Source: Agrobacterium larrymoorei
Lineage (GTDB): Bacteria; Pseudomonadota; Alphaproteobacteria; Rhizobiales; Rhizobiaceae
DNA: 64,000 nt
NCBI RefSeq assembly: GCF_005145045.1
Contig: NZ_CP039691.1
Location: 62,001 to 126,000 of the forward strand
Direction of reading: 5' to 3'
Each line of letters starts with the position of its first letter. Within the stretch, counting starts at the first letter, position 1. The notes below the pieces were generated by a model. The model did not search any database. It had not been told where the DNA came from and worked only from the letters and a program-made list of their open reading frames with translations. Of this stretch, positions 26,864-35,534 are shown one piece after another. The translations under genes and the position numbers were made by a program.

Positions 26864-27181
26864 TCAGGCCGCAAAACGACCCAAGGGCCTTGGCTTCCTG
26901 TATCCTGCCATCCAGAACAGCAGGGAAAGCCCGAGAAGAACTGCAAAGGCGGGAATTGCAGACAGGCCGTCTTCGATCCAGCGCCACGCTTCCGGATGAA
27001 TATAGTGTGCCGTCATGCTTTCTGCCATGGCAAGCGATGAAGGAGAAAGTTGCGCCCAGCCCTGGCTAAAGCTCATGAGATCGACGGAGGATGTGGAAAC
27101 GGAGCGGATGGAATCAAAAACGCCGATTGCCACCGCACCAGCCAGGAGCAGGAAGCTTACGAACCGGAACAACGCTTTCAT
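26864..27181 (-). CDS. Small membrane protein of unknown function
   Basis: 104 residues from the ATG at 27181, which has GGAGA upstream. A first membrane helix lies at about 4-22 ([17 protein letters not shown]) and a second at about 72-92 ([19 protein letters not shown]), with a polar loop between and a basic C-terminus. No family was recognised from sequence. Two-helix proteins of this size and layout occur upstream of tRNA-Ser in rhizobia, but that is only an impression. Confidence 0.7.
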   Translation of the reverse strand: MKALFRFVSFLLLAGAVAIGVFDSIRSVSTSSVDLMSFSQGWAQLSPSSLAMAESMTAHYIHPEAWRWIEDGLSAIPAFAVLLGLSLLFWMAGYRKPRPLGRFAA

Positions 27182-27324
27182 GGCAGGTCTCCCCGGTTTT
27201 TCGACAGGCAAATCACAAACCGATATTCGGCTTTCATGCCTCTTGGATACTGTCCGCAGAAGCGCTTTGCAATCACGTCATAAACAGGCTTTTTGCACAC
27301 ATTTAAAAAAACTGTCAGAATCGG

Positions 27325-27353
27325 GTTGATCGCGGCGAATTCATCGGTATATA
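27325..27353 (+). promoter_or_regulatory. Promoter of tRNA-Ser
   Basis: GTTGAT, a 17-base spacer and TATATA match the rhizobial housekeeping pattern. The predicted start (about 27360) is 45 bp before the mature tRNA 5' end. Confidence 0.6.
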
Positions 27354-27404
27354 TCGCGCCGTTCCAGTGATTTGCATTTCCCAAAACATGCAGATGCTCA
27401 AAAA

Positions 27405-27494
27405 GGACAGGTGGCCGAGTGGTTTAAGGCGCACGCCTGGAACGCGTGTGTGCGTGAAAGCGTACCGTGGGTTCGAATCCCACCCTGTCCGCCA
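27405..27494 (+). tRNA. tRNA-Ser (anticodon GGA)
   Basis: A 90-base cloverleaf with acceptor arms GGACAGG and CCTGTCC, the anticodon loop CTGGAAC between CACGC and GCGTG, the long variable arm typical of serine tRNAs, the T-arm GGTTCGAATCC and an encoded GCCA 3' end. It reads UCC/UCU codons. The AT-rich two-gene island starts directly behind it. Confidence 0.96.
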
Positions 27495-27607
27495 TTTGGC
27501 TTTTCCCGAGGAAATACGAGATAACTTTAAAAAAGCGGCTACTTCACGCTTATATTTTACTGGACTGACGAACACAACCGAAAGTAAAAAAAGAACAAAT
27601 AGGGAAC

Positions 27608-27636
27608 TTGCATTGGAATTGTATTTTTACTATATA
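27608..27636 (+). promoter_or_regulatory. Promoter of the ImmA-cyclase island operon
   Basis: TTGCAT (27608-27613), exactly 17 bases and TATATA (27631-27636) form a strong sigma-70-type promoter. Transcription would begin near 27643, about 46 bases before the peptidase start codon. It gives the island its own promoter. Confidence 0.65.
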
Positions 27637-27688
27637 GGGAGTAGTGTTTGCGGGCAGTGATTCGGCCCTCCTGAAAGCGAGGCATCGG

Positions 27689-28234
27689 ATGTCAACAAAA
27701 TATATTGCACCTGAAGCTGTTGGGGCAACAAAGAATCAGGTTGAAATCTTCGCTGAAGATGTTGCTAAGCATATAGGTTTTTTTCCTGGTGATAGCCTAG
27801 AAGAACTCGTTAGCAAGACTGGTGGCCAACTTTTGTTTGGCTCAAGCGGTACGGGCGACTATGAGAGCGGCTCCATCATAGCCCGCGATATGAGTGACTA
27901 TACTATATATTTGTCTAGAAATACTTCCAGGCAGAGAGATAGATTTACAATAGCTCATGAGTTAGGTCATTTACTCCTCCACCTCCCTAAGATTAAGCAG
28001 CAGGATGCTGATGCGATCATGAGAGCCACTCGCTGGGTTGACGAAAATAGCGAAGCTCAGAAGCGGGCAGAATGGGAAGCTAATTGGTTTGCTGCAGCGT
28101 TCTTGATGCCGAAAGAGCCCTTTATTCGTTCCTTCAATAATGGCGGTGCCGTTACTGCTCAACACGAATTTGACGTGAGCGCAGCAGCAGTACAAACGCG
28201 CGCTAAGTCGCTTGGTCTTTTATCGCATGGATGA
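27689..28234 (+). CDS. ImmA/IrrE-type (COG2856) zinc metallopeptidase
   Basis: 181 residues from the ATG at 27689, with GAGG 6 bases upstream. The zinc site is HELGH at residues 90-94, preceded by RQRDRFTIA. The third ligand is the Glu of EANWFAAAFLMP (E130), the standard ImmA/IrrE pattern. Known members cleave or relieve HTH repressors: ImmA acts on ImmR, IrrE/PprI on DdrO, and CapP on CapH in CBASS loci. Unlike most relatives, no HTH domain is fused to it and no HTH gene is adjacent. Codon use is AT-rich, unlike its neighbours. Its last 8 bases overlap the cyclase-like gene. Role as regulator or effector of the cyclase is an inference. Confidence 0.85.
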   Translation: MSTKYIAPEAVGATKNQVEIFAEDVAKHIGFFPGDSLEELVSKTGGQLLFGSSGTGDYESGSIIARDMSDYTIYLSRNTSRQRDRFTIAHELGHLLLHLPKIKQQDADAIMRATRWVDENSEAQKRAEWEANWFAAAFLMPKEPFIRSFNNGGAVTAQHEFDVSAAAVQTRAKSLGLLSHG

Positions 28235-29351
28235 CGAAGTTCCGCCGGAATACCGAATTCGCCTCTTTCTATCTGTAGATTTAGTTGGATCGACCGCATA
28301 CAAATCAAAAGAGGGCAGCACCAATTTAAAGTGGATAAAAGCTTTTCAAAAATTCTACGGAGAATTTCCTTATCAATTTAAAAGGAATTATAAGCAGCTT
28401 TGCTCATCGATTCCCGAAATACCCGTAGAAGAATATAGCGTCGACCCAAAAGTCTGGAAAACGATTGGAGACGAGATATTATTTGTCAATAGAGTTAATA
28501 GCATTACTCACTTAGGTGCGTATGTTAAAGCGTTTGCGCAGACTCTAATAGATTTTGGACGAGAGGTGCACACTTCTTACGAGTTGAACACGAAGGGAAA
28601 TGCTTGGATTGCAGCGTTTCCTAATCCCAATCGAAGTATTCGCTTATCAATGAATGGTGACGATCCATTAATTGGGGAGAATGAAGTTTTAACTGAGGCA
28701 TTTGAGGCAAAGGTCGACGATACCCCAAGCAATTATGATTTTTTGGGAAAAGGTATTGACGGCGGTTTTCGCATCTCACGTAATTCTACAATTGATACTT
28801 TTACTATTTCCCCAGCGCTCGCATATCTTTTATGTAAAGCAAAGCGAAATGTAGATACTACAAAGTTTGACGGAAGGTTTGTCTTTCACGAACCACAAGA
28901 ATTTAAAGGTGTAGTAAAGGGCCAGAAATATCCAGTTATTTCTCTAATTACTAGTCGCGATGAGGCTTTTGATTATCTTCAAAGTTTAGAAAGTGAATTA
29001 CTGGATCGTCCGAGAGAAGCTGACTTTGTTAAATTGTTTACATACTTGGAAAGCTACATAGTTCACCATGGAATTGAGCGCCCAGAGTTGCGATTAACGG
29101 CGAATGGAGCGTCTGTTGATCCACCTGAGCATTATAGTGACTATATAAAGGAATGGCGCGAGGACTTAGAAAAGATCAGAGCGGCTAAATCTTATGAAGA
29201 CAGCGCCTCTTCTGCCAATGGCGAAGCCGATGAGTCCAGTGCGTTGAATCCTCAAACAAAAGCCGTAAATCTTGAAGCTGCGATCAAAGATTTTCTACGA
29301 TTAGCAGAGAGCGTACCCGCAAAAAATGACAGGAAAACGGTAGAGGAATAA
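28227..29351 (+). CDS. Class III nucleotidyl-cyclase-like protein (candidate Pycsar-type or signalling cyclase)
   Basis: 374 residues from the ATG at 28227, 8 bases inside the peptidase gene. The N-terminal part (about 8-215) has hallmarks of a class III cyclase homology domain. LSVDLVGSTAYKSK supplies the first metal-binding Asp (D18). WKTIGDEILFV supplies the purine/pyrimidine-side Lys (K78) and the second metal Asp (D82). KGNAWIAAFP (123-132) follows, and then YDFLGKGIDGGFRIS (170-184), where D178 and R182 fall near the base- and transition-state positions. The C-terminal part (about 220-374) is unrecognised, and about 318-345 is low-complexity and probably disordered. There is no membrane helix and no known sensor domain. 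The DNA is strikingly AT-rich: the 60 bases 28321-28380 contain only 16 G or C. The product nucleotide is unknown. Confidence 0.75.
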   Translation: MDDEVPPEYRIRLFLSVDLVGSTAYKSKEGSTNLKWIKAFQKFYGEFPYQFKRNYKQLCSSIPEIPVEEYSVDPKVWKTIGDEILFVNRVNSITHLGAYVKAFAQTLIDFGREVHTSYELNTKGNAWIAAFPNPNRSIRLSMNGDDPLIGENEVLTEAFEAKVDDTPSNYDFLGKGIDGGFRISRNSTIDTFTISPALAYLLCKAKRNVDTTKFDGRFVFHEPQEFKGVVKGQKYPVISLITSRDEAFDYLQSLESELLDRPREADFVKLFTYLESYIVHHGIERPELRLTANGASVDPPEHYSDYIKEWREDLEKIRAAKSYEDSASSANGEADESSALNPQTKAVNLEAAIKDFLRLAESVPAKNDRKTVEE

Positions 29352-29541
29352 CGTGATGGCCGAAGACAGGTGTCGCTAACGCCAGTATTTGAGACAGCTT
29401 GTTGATTGCGATTCTAAATAAAAAATTAGATTACCAAAACTTAAGGTGATTTTGGTGCAGGAAGGATGTTTCCTCTAGCTTGGAAAGCCTCAACGGCACG
29501 GTGGCGTGCTGCGGTTTTCTCATCCAAGCCGGAACTCCGTC

Positions 29542-30855
29542 ATGAAAAAATTATGGATACTTGCCAGTGTCGCCGTCATCGCTGTTGCAGCATGGCCATT
29601 TCGCGACTCTATTCCCTATATTAAGACCCTGCCATTCATTGCCGGAGAAAACCACCAGAAGCTTGCCGCTGCTGGCGGAGAACAGAAGAACGGTGAAAAA
29701 GCTGGCGGCCGCTCGCAGGACGGCCAATCATCGAGTGAAAAGTCATCCGGCGGGCAAGGTTCCGGCAGGGGCCAGGGCGGCGGTCGCCGCAATAGTGGCC
29801 CGCCTTCGGTTTCCACCGTCGCAGTCGAAGAAGCGACACTGCCAATGGATGTTGCAGCAACCGGCTGGGCCGTTGCGGCAGACTCTACCAATATCGCGCC
29901 GAGAGAACAGGGCGTCGTCCTGTCCGTCAGTGCCAAGGATGGGCAGGAAGTCAAGGCTGGCGATCTGATCCTCAAGATGGATGACCGATACGCGGTCGCC
30001 GCAGTGGCGAAGGATCAGGCAGATATCGCTGCCGACCAGGCCACGCTGGCGCAAAACGAGGCCGCGTTTCAGCGCGCTTCCAATCTGGCAAAGCAGAGCG
30101 TCGAATCGCAGCAGTCGCTGGAACAGACGCGGGCCGCGCGTGATTCGGCAGCAGCCAAGATCGACGCCGATAAGGCGACCCTTCAGTCCGATCAGGCAGC
30201 GCTTCAGGATATGGAAATCCGCGCGCCCTATAATGGGCGGCTCGGCGATGTGACGGTCAGCCCCGGGGCTTACCTGAGCGCAGGCGTCACCATCGTCAGC
30301 ATTACGCGCTACGACCCGATCTCGATGGAGTTCAGGCTGCCCCAACGCTATCTGCCGCAGCTTCATGAGGGTCTGAAGTCGGAAGCCGCCGTCAGCATCG
30401 ATCCTGCCGCAACGGGCGGAACACCGGTCACCGGCAAGCTCAGCTTCTTCGATAACAATGTCGATCAGGCCTCCGGCACGGTTCTCGTCAAGGCGGAATT
30501 CCAGAACGATAAAGGCCTTGTATGGCCGGGCCAATCGGCCAATGTCACCGTGCACTTCAAGTCGGATGACGAGCAGATCGTCGTTCCAACGGTTGCTCTG
30601 AGAGCCGGGCCGACAGGCGCTTTCGTCTATACTGTGGATGACAGCCAGCATGTGCACGTCACGCCCGTCGATGTCGCACGTTCGAATGGCGACATGACTG
30701 CGATTGCCAAGGGGCTTTCTGCCGGGCAGCATATCATCGTTGAAGGTCAGTCAGAGTTGGTGGATGGCCAGACGGTCATCGAGAAGATGTCGCCGACTGC
30801 GGATAAGGCAGACACCGTTGCGCAGAACGGCCCTGTCACGGAGGCCGCCCAATGA
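29542..30855 (+). CDS. RND efflux periplasmic adaptor subunit (HlyD/MFP family)
   Basis: 437 residues from the ATG at 29542. A single N-terminal hydrophobic segment (LWILASVAVIAVAAW) anchors or exports it. A Gly/Ser/Lys-rich low-complexity linker (about 40-90) precedes the lipoyl halves and a coiled coil rich in Ala/Gln/Asp (about 155-235). The barrel and membrane-proximal domains follow, ending about residue 410. It links the inner-membrane pump to an outer-membrane channel. It overlaps the pump gene by 4 bases. No TolC gene or adjacent regulator is in the window. Confidence 0.93.
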   Translation: MKKLWILASVAVIAVAAWPFRDSIPYIKTLPFIAGENHQKLAAAGGEQKNGEKAGGRSQDGQSSSEKSSGGQGSGRGQGGGRRNSGPPSVSTVAVEEATLPMDVAATGWAVAADSTNIAPREQGVVLSVSAKDGQEVKAGDLILKMDDRYAVAAVAKDQADIAADQATLAQNEAAFQRASNLAKQSVESQQSLEQTRAARDSAAAKIDADKATLQSDQAALQDMEIRAPYNGRLGDVTVSPGAYLSAGVTIVSITRYDPISMEFRLPQRYLPQLHEGLKSEAAVSIDPAATGGTPVTGKLSFFDNNVDQASGTVLVKAEFQNDKGLVWPGQSANVTVHFKSDDEQIVVPTVALRAGPTGAFVYTVDDSQHVHVTPVDVARSNGDMTAIAKGLSAGQHIIVEGQSELVDGQTVIEKMSPTADKADTVAQNGPVTEAAQ

Positions 30856-33800
30856 TCGCACGCTTCTGTATCAATCGCCCTGTTGCCACCGTCCTGCTCG
30901 CGATAGGCCTTATCCTTGCGGGTCTGGCGGGCTATCGCCTGCTGCCAGTCGCGGCCCTTCCCAAGGTTGATTTTCCGACGATCAACGTCTCGGCCTCGCT
31001 GTCCGGTGCTTCGCCGGAAACCATGGCGACGTCCGTTACGACACCGCTGGTCAAGCAGTTCGAAACCATCCCCGGTATCAGCGAAATCAGCGCCACCAAC
31101 ACGCTCGGCAACACCTCCATCGTAATCCAGTTCGATCTGAACCGCGATATCGACGCCGCCGCTGCCGACGTGCAGGCCGCGATCTCGCGCGCGCAGCGGC
31201 AGCTGCCGACGAACATGACGACGACGCCGAGCTACCGCAAGACCAACCCGGCAGATGCGCCGGTCTTGCTGCTTGCCGTCAACAGCAAGGAAATGCCCGC
31301 CAGCAAGGTGGATGATATTGCGGAAAACGTGATTTCGCCGCTGCTTTCCACCATTTCAGGCGTGGCGCAGGTCAGTATTTACGGTGCCAAGACCTATGCC
31401 GTGCGTGTGGGTCTCGATCCATCGCTACTTCAGGCACGCAATATCGGCGTCGATACCGTGACGACGGCAATCACCCAGGCCAATAATCAGGTGCCGGTCG
31501 GCGCGCTGCAAAATCAGAACCAACGCCTGACCATCGATGCCGACACGCAGAGAACCAATGCAGAAGAGTTCAAGTCGCTCGTCATCGCCACGGCGAATGG
31601 CGCTCCGATCCATCTCGGCGATGTCGCCAATGTGCAGGACAGCGTGGATAATCCGGATGCGGGCAGCTGGTTCGATGGCGAACCTGCCATTATTCTCGCC
31701 GTCCAGCGCCAGTCTGATGCCAATACGGTGGATGTGGTCAACGCCATCAAGGACAAGCTGCCTGCGCTGAAGGAGCAGCTGCCGCCATCGATCAATATCC
31801 ACGTGATGAACGACACCTCGACCGCGATCAAGGATGCGGTATCCGACGTTCAGTTCACGCTGTTCCTGACGATAGCGCTCGTCGTCCTCGTCATCTATCT
31901 CTTCACGGGGCATCTGACGGCGACGATCATCCCCGGCCTCGCCGTTCCGCTGTCGCTGATCGCTGCCTTCGGCGCCATGTATTGCCTCGGATACAGCATC
32001 GACAACATCTCGCTACTGGGGCTGACACTTTCCGTCGGCCTTGTGGTGGACGATGCCATCGTCATGCTGGAGAATATTCTGCGCCTGCATGAGGAAGGCC
32101 TGCCCATGCGCGAAGCGGCGCTTCAGGGCGCAGGTGAAGTCAGCGCCACCATCCTCTCCATGTCGGTATCGCTGGTTGCCGTCTTCATCCCCATCCTGTT
32201 GATGGGCGGTGTTGTCGGGCGTCTGTTCAACGAGTTCGGCATGGTGGTGACGCTTGCCATCATGGCGTCTGCGCTGGTGTCGCTCACCGTCACGCCGATG
32301 CTTGCCTCGCGGTTGTCCTCGCATTCCTCGCGGCCTCCTGCCATCATCCGCTGGTTCAATGCCGGGTTCGATCGCACACTTTCGGGTTACGACCGGGCGG
32401 TTGGCTGGTGCCTGCGCCATCGCGCTATCGTGCTGATGTGCTTCCTCGGCTCGATTGCTGCGTCTGGCATCCTCTTCAAGATCCTGCCCTCCAGCTTCTT
32501 CCCGCAGGAAGACATCGGCCAGCTGTCCGTTTCGACGCGCGCTCGTGAGGATATATCCTATACCGCTATGAGCGATCTTCAGAACCAGGTTGCCGCGGCC
32601 ATTCGCGCCAATCCGGCTGTGCTGCACGTCACCTCCATCGTCGGCGGCAACTCGCGCAGTCCTCTCAATAACGGCTCGATGTTCGTTCAGCTGAAGCCGA
32701 AGGACGAAAGACCGCCTCTTTCACAAACGCTTGGCGAATTGACCAAAACCACTTCCAAGGTCGTGGGCATCAGAACCTACATCACCCCGCAGCAGAGCCT
32801 TCGCTTTGGTGGCCGCAGCTCCGCCTCGCAATATCAGCTGGTGGTGCAGGGCCTGAGTGCCGATGCCACCAGCCAGTGGTCCGGCAAGTTGATGGATGAG
32901 ATGCGCAAGGACCGCACCTTCACATCCGTCACTTCGGATGCGCAGAACGGCGCGATTTCGGCAACGATCAAGATCGATCCCGAAAAGGCCGCCGCCTTCG
33001 GCATCACCAACGATCAGCTGCGCAAGACGCTGGAAATGTCTTTCGGCGGCTATGATGCCGCGCAAATCCAGTCCACCGGCAACAGCTATAACGTGGTGGT
33101 GGAATTCGACCGGGCCAAGCCCTGGACGGACGACTTCCTGCGCGACATCAACATCCTGTCGACCAAGACCAATACGCTGGTGCCACTGTCGAACTTCGCT
33201 TCCGTCGAACGCCTGCAGGCTCCGGTCACGATCAACCAGACCGGCCAGCTGGTCTCCACCACCATCTCCTTCAACTTGCCGGACGGTGTGTCGCTCAGTC
33301 AGGCCATGGAGCGGATCGATACGATCAAGTCCGAAATCGGCCTGCCTGCGGATGTCTTCACCACCTATGGCGGCACGGCTGCGATCTTCCAGCAATCGCA
33401 GGGCAACACCGGATTGCTGATTCTGGCTGCGGTGCTGACGATCTATGTGGTGCTGGGCGTGCTGTATGAAAGCTTCATCCACCCGCTCACCATTCTCTCA
33501 GGTCTACCCGCTGCCGCCTTCGGTGCGCTTCTAGCACTTGAGCTGATGGGCATGGACTTCTCCATCATCGCGCTTATCGGCCTGCTTATGCTGATCGGTA
33601 TCGTGAAGAAGAACGCGATCATGATGATCGACGTGGCAGTGGACAATATTCGCAGCAAGGGCGAATCGCCCATCACCGCCATCCACGAAGCCTGCGTGCG
33701 ACGGTTCAGGCCCATCATGATGACGACCTTCTGCGCGCTTCTGGGTGCATTGCCCATTGCGCTCGGTTCGGGTGCCAGTTCGGAACTTCGCCAGCCGCTT

Positions 33801-33983
33801 GGCATCGCGGTTGTGGGCGGCCTGGTGGTTTCGCAGATCCTGACGCTGTTCATCACCCCTGTCATCTTCGTGGAGATGGACCGGATGGGAACGCGTCTGG
33901 GCAAGCTCTTTTCCAGAAAGCATGACCGAGAACATGCCACCAATGCGGACGCGGTTGAAACACCCAAAAAAGCCGCTGCATGA
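30852..33983 (+). CDS. RND family efflux pump, inner-membrane subunit (MdtB/MuxB-like)
   Basis: 1043 residues, the normal length for hydrophobe/amphiphile (HAE1) RND pumps. The N-terminus IARFCINRPVATVLLAIG and FPTINVSASLSGASPETMA are typical. Transmembrane helix 4 carries the proton-relay pair in GLVVDDAIVMLENI (two Asp), and KKNAIMMIDVA in helix 10 supplies the relay Lys. Periplasmic porter and docking domains lie at about 40-330 and 560-870. It probably exports drugs or amphiphilic compounds; the substrate is unknown. Confidence 0.95.
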   Translation: MIARFCINRPVATVLLAIGLILAGLAGYRLLPVAALPKVDFPTINVSASLSGASPETMATSVTTPLVKQFETIPGISEISATNTLGNTSIVIQFDLNRDIDAAAADVQAAISRAQRQLPTNMTTTPSYRKTNPADAPVLLLAVNSKEMPASKVDDIAENVISPLLSTISGVAQVSIYGAKTYAVRVGLDPSLLQARNIGVDTVTTAITQANNQVPVGALQNQNQRLTIDADTQRTNAEEFKSLVIATANGAPIHLGDVANVQDSVDNPDAGSWFDGEPAIILAVQRQSDANTVDVVNAIKDKLPALKEQLPPSINIHVMNDTSTAIKDAVSDVQFTLFLTIALVVLVIYLFTGHLTATIIPGLAVPLSLIAAFGAMYCLGYSIDNISLLGLTLSVGLVVDDAIVMLENILRLHEEGLPMREAALQGAGEVSATILSMSVSLVAVFIPILLMGGVVGRLFNEFGMVVTLAIMASALVSLTVTPMLASRLSSHSSRPPAIIRWFNAGFDRTLSGYDRAVGWCLRHRAIVLMCFLGSIAASGILFKILPSSFFPQEDIGQLSVSTRAREDISYTAMSDLQNQVAAAIRANPAVLHVTSIVGGNSRSPLNNGSMFVQLKPKDERPPLSQTLGELTKTTSKVVGIRTYITPQQSLRFGGRSSASQYQLVVQGLSADATSQWSGKLMDEMRKDRTFTSVTSDAQNGAISATIKIDPEKAAAFGITNDQLRKTLEMSFGGYDAAQIQSTGNSYNVVVEFDRAKPWTDDFLRDINILSTKTNTLVPLSNFASVERLQAPVTINQTGQLVSTTISFNLPDGVSLSQAMERIDTIKSEIGLPADVFTTYGGTAAIFQQSQGNTGLLILAAVLTIYVVLGVLYESFIHPLTILSGLPAAAFGALLALELMGMDFSIIALIGLLMLIGIVKKNAIMMIDVAVDNIRSKGESPITAIHEACVRRFRPIMMTTFCALLGALPIALGSGASSELRQPLGIAVVGGLVVSQILTLFITPVIFVEMDRMGTRLGKLFSRKHDREHATNADAVETPKKAAA

Positions 33984-33990
33984 CAAAAGA

Positions 33991-34015
33991 AAAGCCCGGT
34001 CACCCGGGCTTTTTT
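33991..34015. terminator. Convergent intrinsic terminator after the RND operon
   Basis: AAGCCCGG-TCA-CCCGGGCTT followed by TTTTT on the plus strand; the minus strand has AAAAAAG before the stem and TTTTCTTTTG after it. It serves the RND pump gene and the convergent cytochrome gene. Confidence 0.9.
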
Positions 34016-34031
34016 GATGAACTGATAAGGA

Positions 34032-34616
34032 TCAATTCGTCGCGGCAGGCATGGTCGGTGCTGCATTCGGGTCCGGCAGCGGTGCCGGATTGTCCGAAAG
34101 CGTGCGCAGGTAAGCGATCAGGTCTGCTCGTTCGGTTTCCTTCTTCAGGCCCGCAAAGCCCATCGCAGTGCCGGGAACATGCTTCTTGGGCGCTTCGATG
34201 AAGTAGTTGAGGTGATCGTAGTCCCACTTCTCGGTGCTGCCCTTGGAGAAATCCTTCATGCCTGCAGAGTAGCTGAAGCCTTCGTGGCTCGCGATCGGGC
34301 GGTTGACGACGTCGTAAAGGTCAGGGCCGACTTTATTGGGGCCGCCCTTTTCCCCGGAGTGACAGCTCGTACACTTCTTGAATGTGGTCTCGCCCTTTGC
34401 CGCATCGGCGCTGGCGAGAAGCTTGGCAATCGGCGTCGCGGGCGCTTCGGCTGCTCCACCAGCACTTTCGCTACCGCTAATTTCCGCAACAATGGCGTAG
34501 CCTTCCTTTTCGGGGGCCGGGGCGTGAAAAATACCCTCCGACGCTATAGACACCGACATAAGGACGAACACCGTGCCCAGAAGGGCGCCGACCGCCATGT
34601 TTACCCGTGAATTCAT
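34032..34616 (-). CDS. cycM: Membrane-anchored cytochrome c (CycM/c552 type)
   Basis: 194 residues from the ATG at 34616, with GAGGGAG 8 bases upstream. An uncleaved N-terminal helix (about 6-27, [19 protein letters not shown]) holds it in the membrane. An Ala/Glu/Pro-rich linker precedes one class I cytochrome domain (about 75-175) with the haem motif CTSCH and a Met ligand in [10 protein letters not shown]. Members of this family carry electrons from the bc1 complex to aa3-type oxidase. A short Pro/Ala-rich tail ends the protein. Confidence 0.88.
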   Translation of the reverse strand: MNSRVNMAVGALLGTVFVLMSVSIASEGIFHAPAPEKEGYAIVAEISGSESAGGAAEAPATPIAKLLASADAAKGETTFKKCTSCHSGEKGGPNKVGPDLYDVVNRPIASHEGFSYSAGMKDFSKGSTEKWDYDHLNYFIEAPKKHVPGTAMGFAGLKKETERADLIAYLRTLSDNPAPLPDPNAAPTMPAATN

Positions 34617-34765
34617 TGATTTGCGCTCCCTCACAACCGTTTGCTCGAAACGGGCATCTTGAAATTGCTTGAAAGCTATGGCTTTTGCACAGCCTGCGCA
34701 ACTTGAATATGCTCTCCGCCCCGTGACGTATTGCCACTTTTCCGGCGGAATTTGAAGGGTGTCGA

Positions 34766-35521
34766 ATGAATAATCGGTTTTTCGAAAAGGCGATCGTGCT
34801 TATTCCTGCACGAATGGCTTCAACCCGCCTTCCAGGCAAGCCGCTGGCCGACATTTGCGGCAAGCCGATGATCGTTCAGGTTGCTCTGCGCGCCCGCGAA
34901 GCAGGAGCGGAACGCATTGTCGTTGCCGTCGATAACGAACAGGTTTTCGAGGCCGTGAAGAATGCCGGTTTCGATGTCACCATGACCCGGCAGGATCACC
35001 AGTCAGGCTCCGATCGCATCTATGAAGCGCTTCAGAAAGCCGATCCGAACGGTAGCGCCGAATTCATCATCAACGTGCAGGGCGATCTTCCGACCATCGA
35101 GCCGGAGACGATCCGCGCGTCGCTTCGCCCGATGGAAGATCCCTCCGTCGATATCGCCACGCTGACCGTGCCGATCACCGATGAGGAAGAAAAGACCGAT
35201 CCGAGCATCGTGAAAATTGTCGGCAGCCCGCTTTCCGACACGCGTCTGCGCGCGCTTTATTTCACACGCGCCACCGCACCCTATGGCAACGGCCCGCTTT
35301 ATCATCACATCGGCCTGTACACCTATCGACGTGCCGCACTCGAAAAATTCGTGTCGCTGAAGCCTTCGGTGCTTGAGAAGCGCGAGAGCCTCGAGCAGCT
35401 GCGCGCTGTGGAGGCGGGAATGCGGATCGATGCGGAAATCGTGAATTCCGTTCCTCTTGGCGTCGATACCCAGCCACAGCTGGAAACCGCCCGCAAAATT
35501 CTCAGCAGCAAACAGAACTGA
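34766..35521 (+). CDS. kdsB: 3-deoxy-manno-octulosonate cytidylyltransferase
   Basis: 251 residues. KdsB activates KDO with CTP to CMP-KDO for lipopolysaccharide core synthesis in the cytoplasm. The nucleotide-binding start is [20 protein letters not shown] (about 10-29). [12 protein letters not shown] and [19 protein letters not shown] are typical substrate-site segments. It is followed 13 bp later by the prephenate dehydratase gene, a pairing seen in rhizobia. Confidence 0.96.
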   Translation: MNNRFFEKAIVLIPARMASTRLPGKPLADICGKPMIVQVALRAREAGAERIVVAVDNEQVFEAVKNAGFDVTMTRQDHQSGSDRIYEALQKADPNGSAEFIINVQGDLPTIEPETIRASLRPMEDPSVDIATLTVPITDEEEKTDPSIVKIVGSPLSDTRLRALYFTRATAPYGNGPLYHHIGLYTYRRAALEKFVSLKPSVLEKRESLEQLRAVEAGMRIDAEIVNSVPLGVDTQPQLETARKILSSKQN

Positions 35522-35534
35522 CGGCATCATCATC

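Noticed and set aside
27367..27660. Open frame running through tRNA-Ser into the island
   Set aside because: It overlaps the tRNA, lacks a ribosome-binding site and has no recognisable protein features.
29365..29372. Short match GACAGGTG between the start of tRNA-Ser and the right end of the AT-rich island (possible att site)
   Set aside because: Only 8 bases match, and they match the 5' end of the tRNA, not the 3' end normally duplicated by integrases. No integrase is present.
27495..29500. Prophage or integrative element at tRNA-Ser
   Set aside because: Only two small genes lie between the tRNA and the RND operon, with no integrase, excisionase, structural gene or direct repeat.
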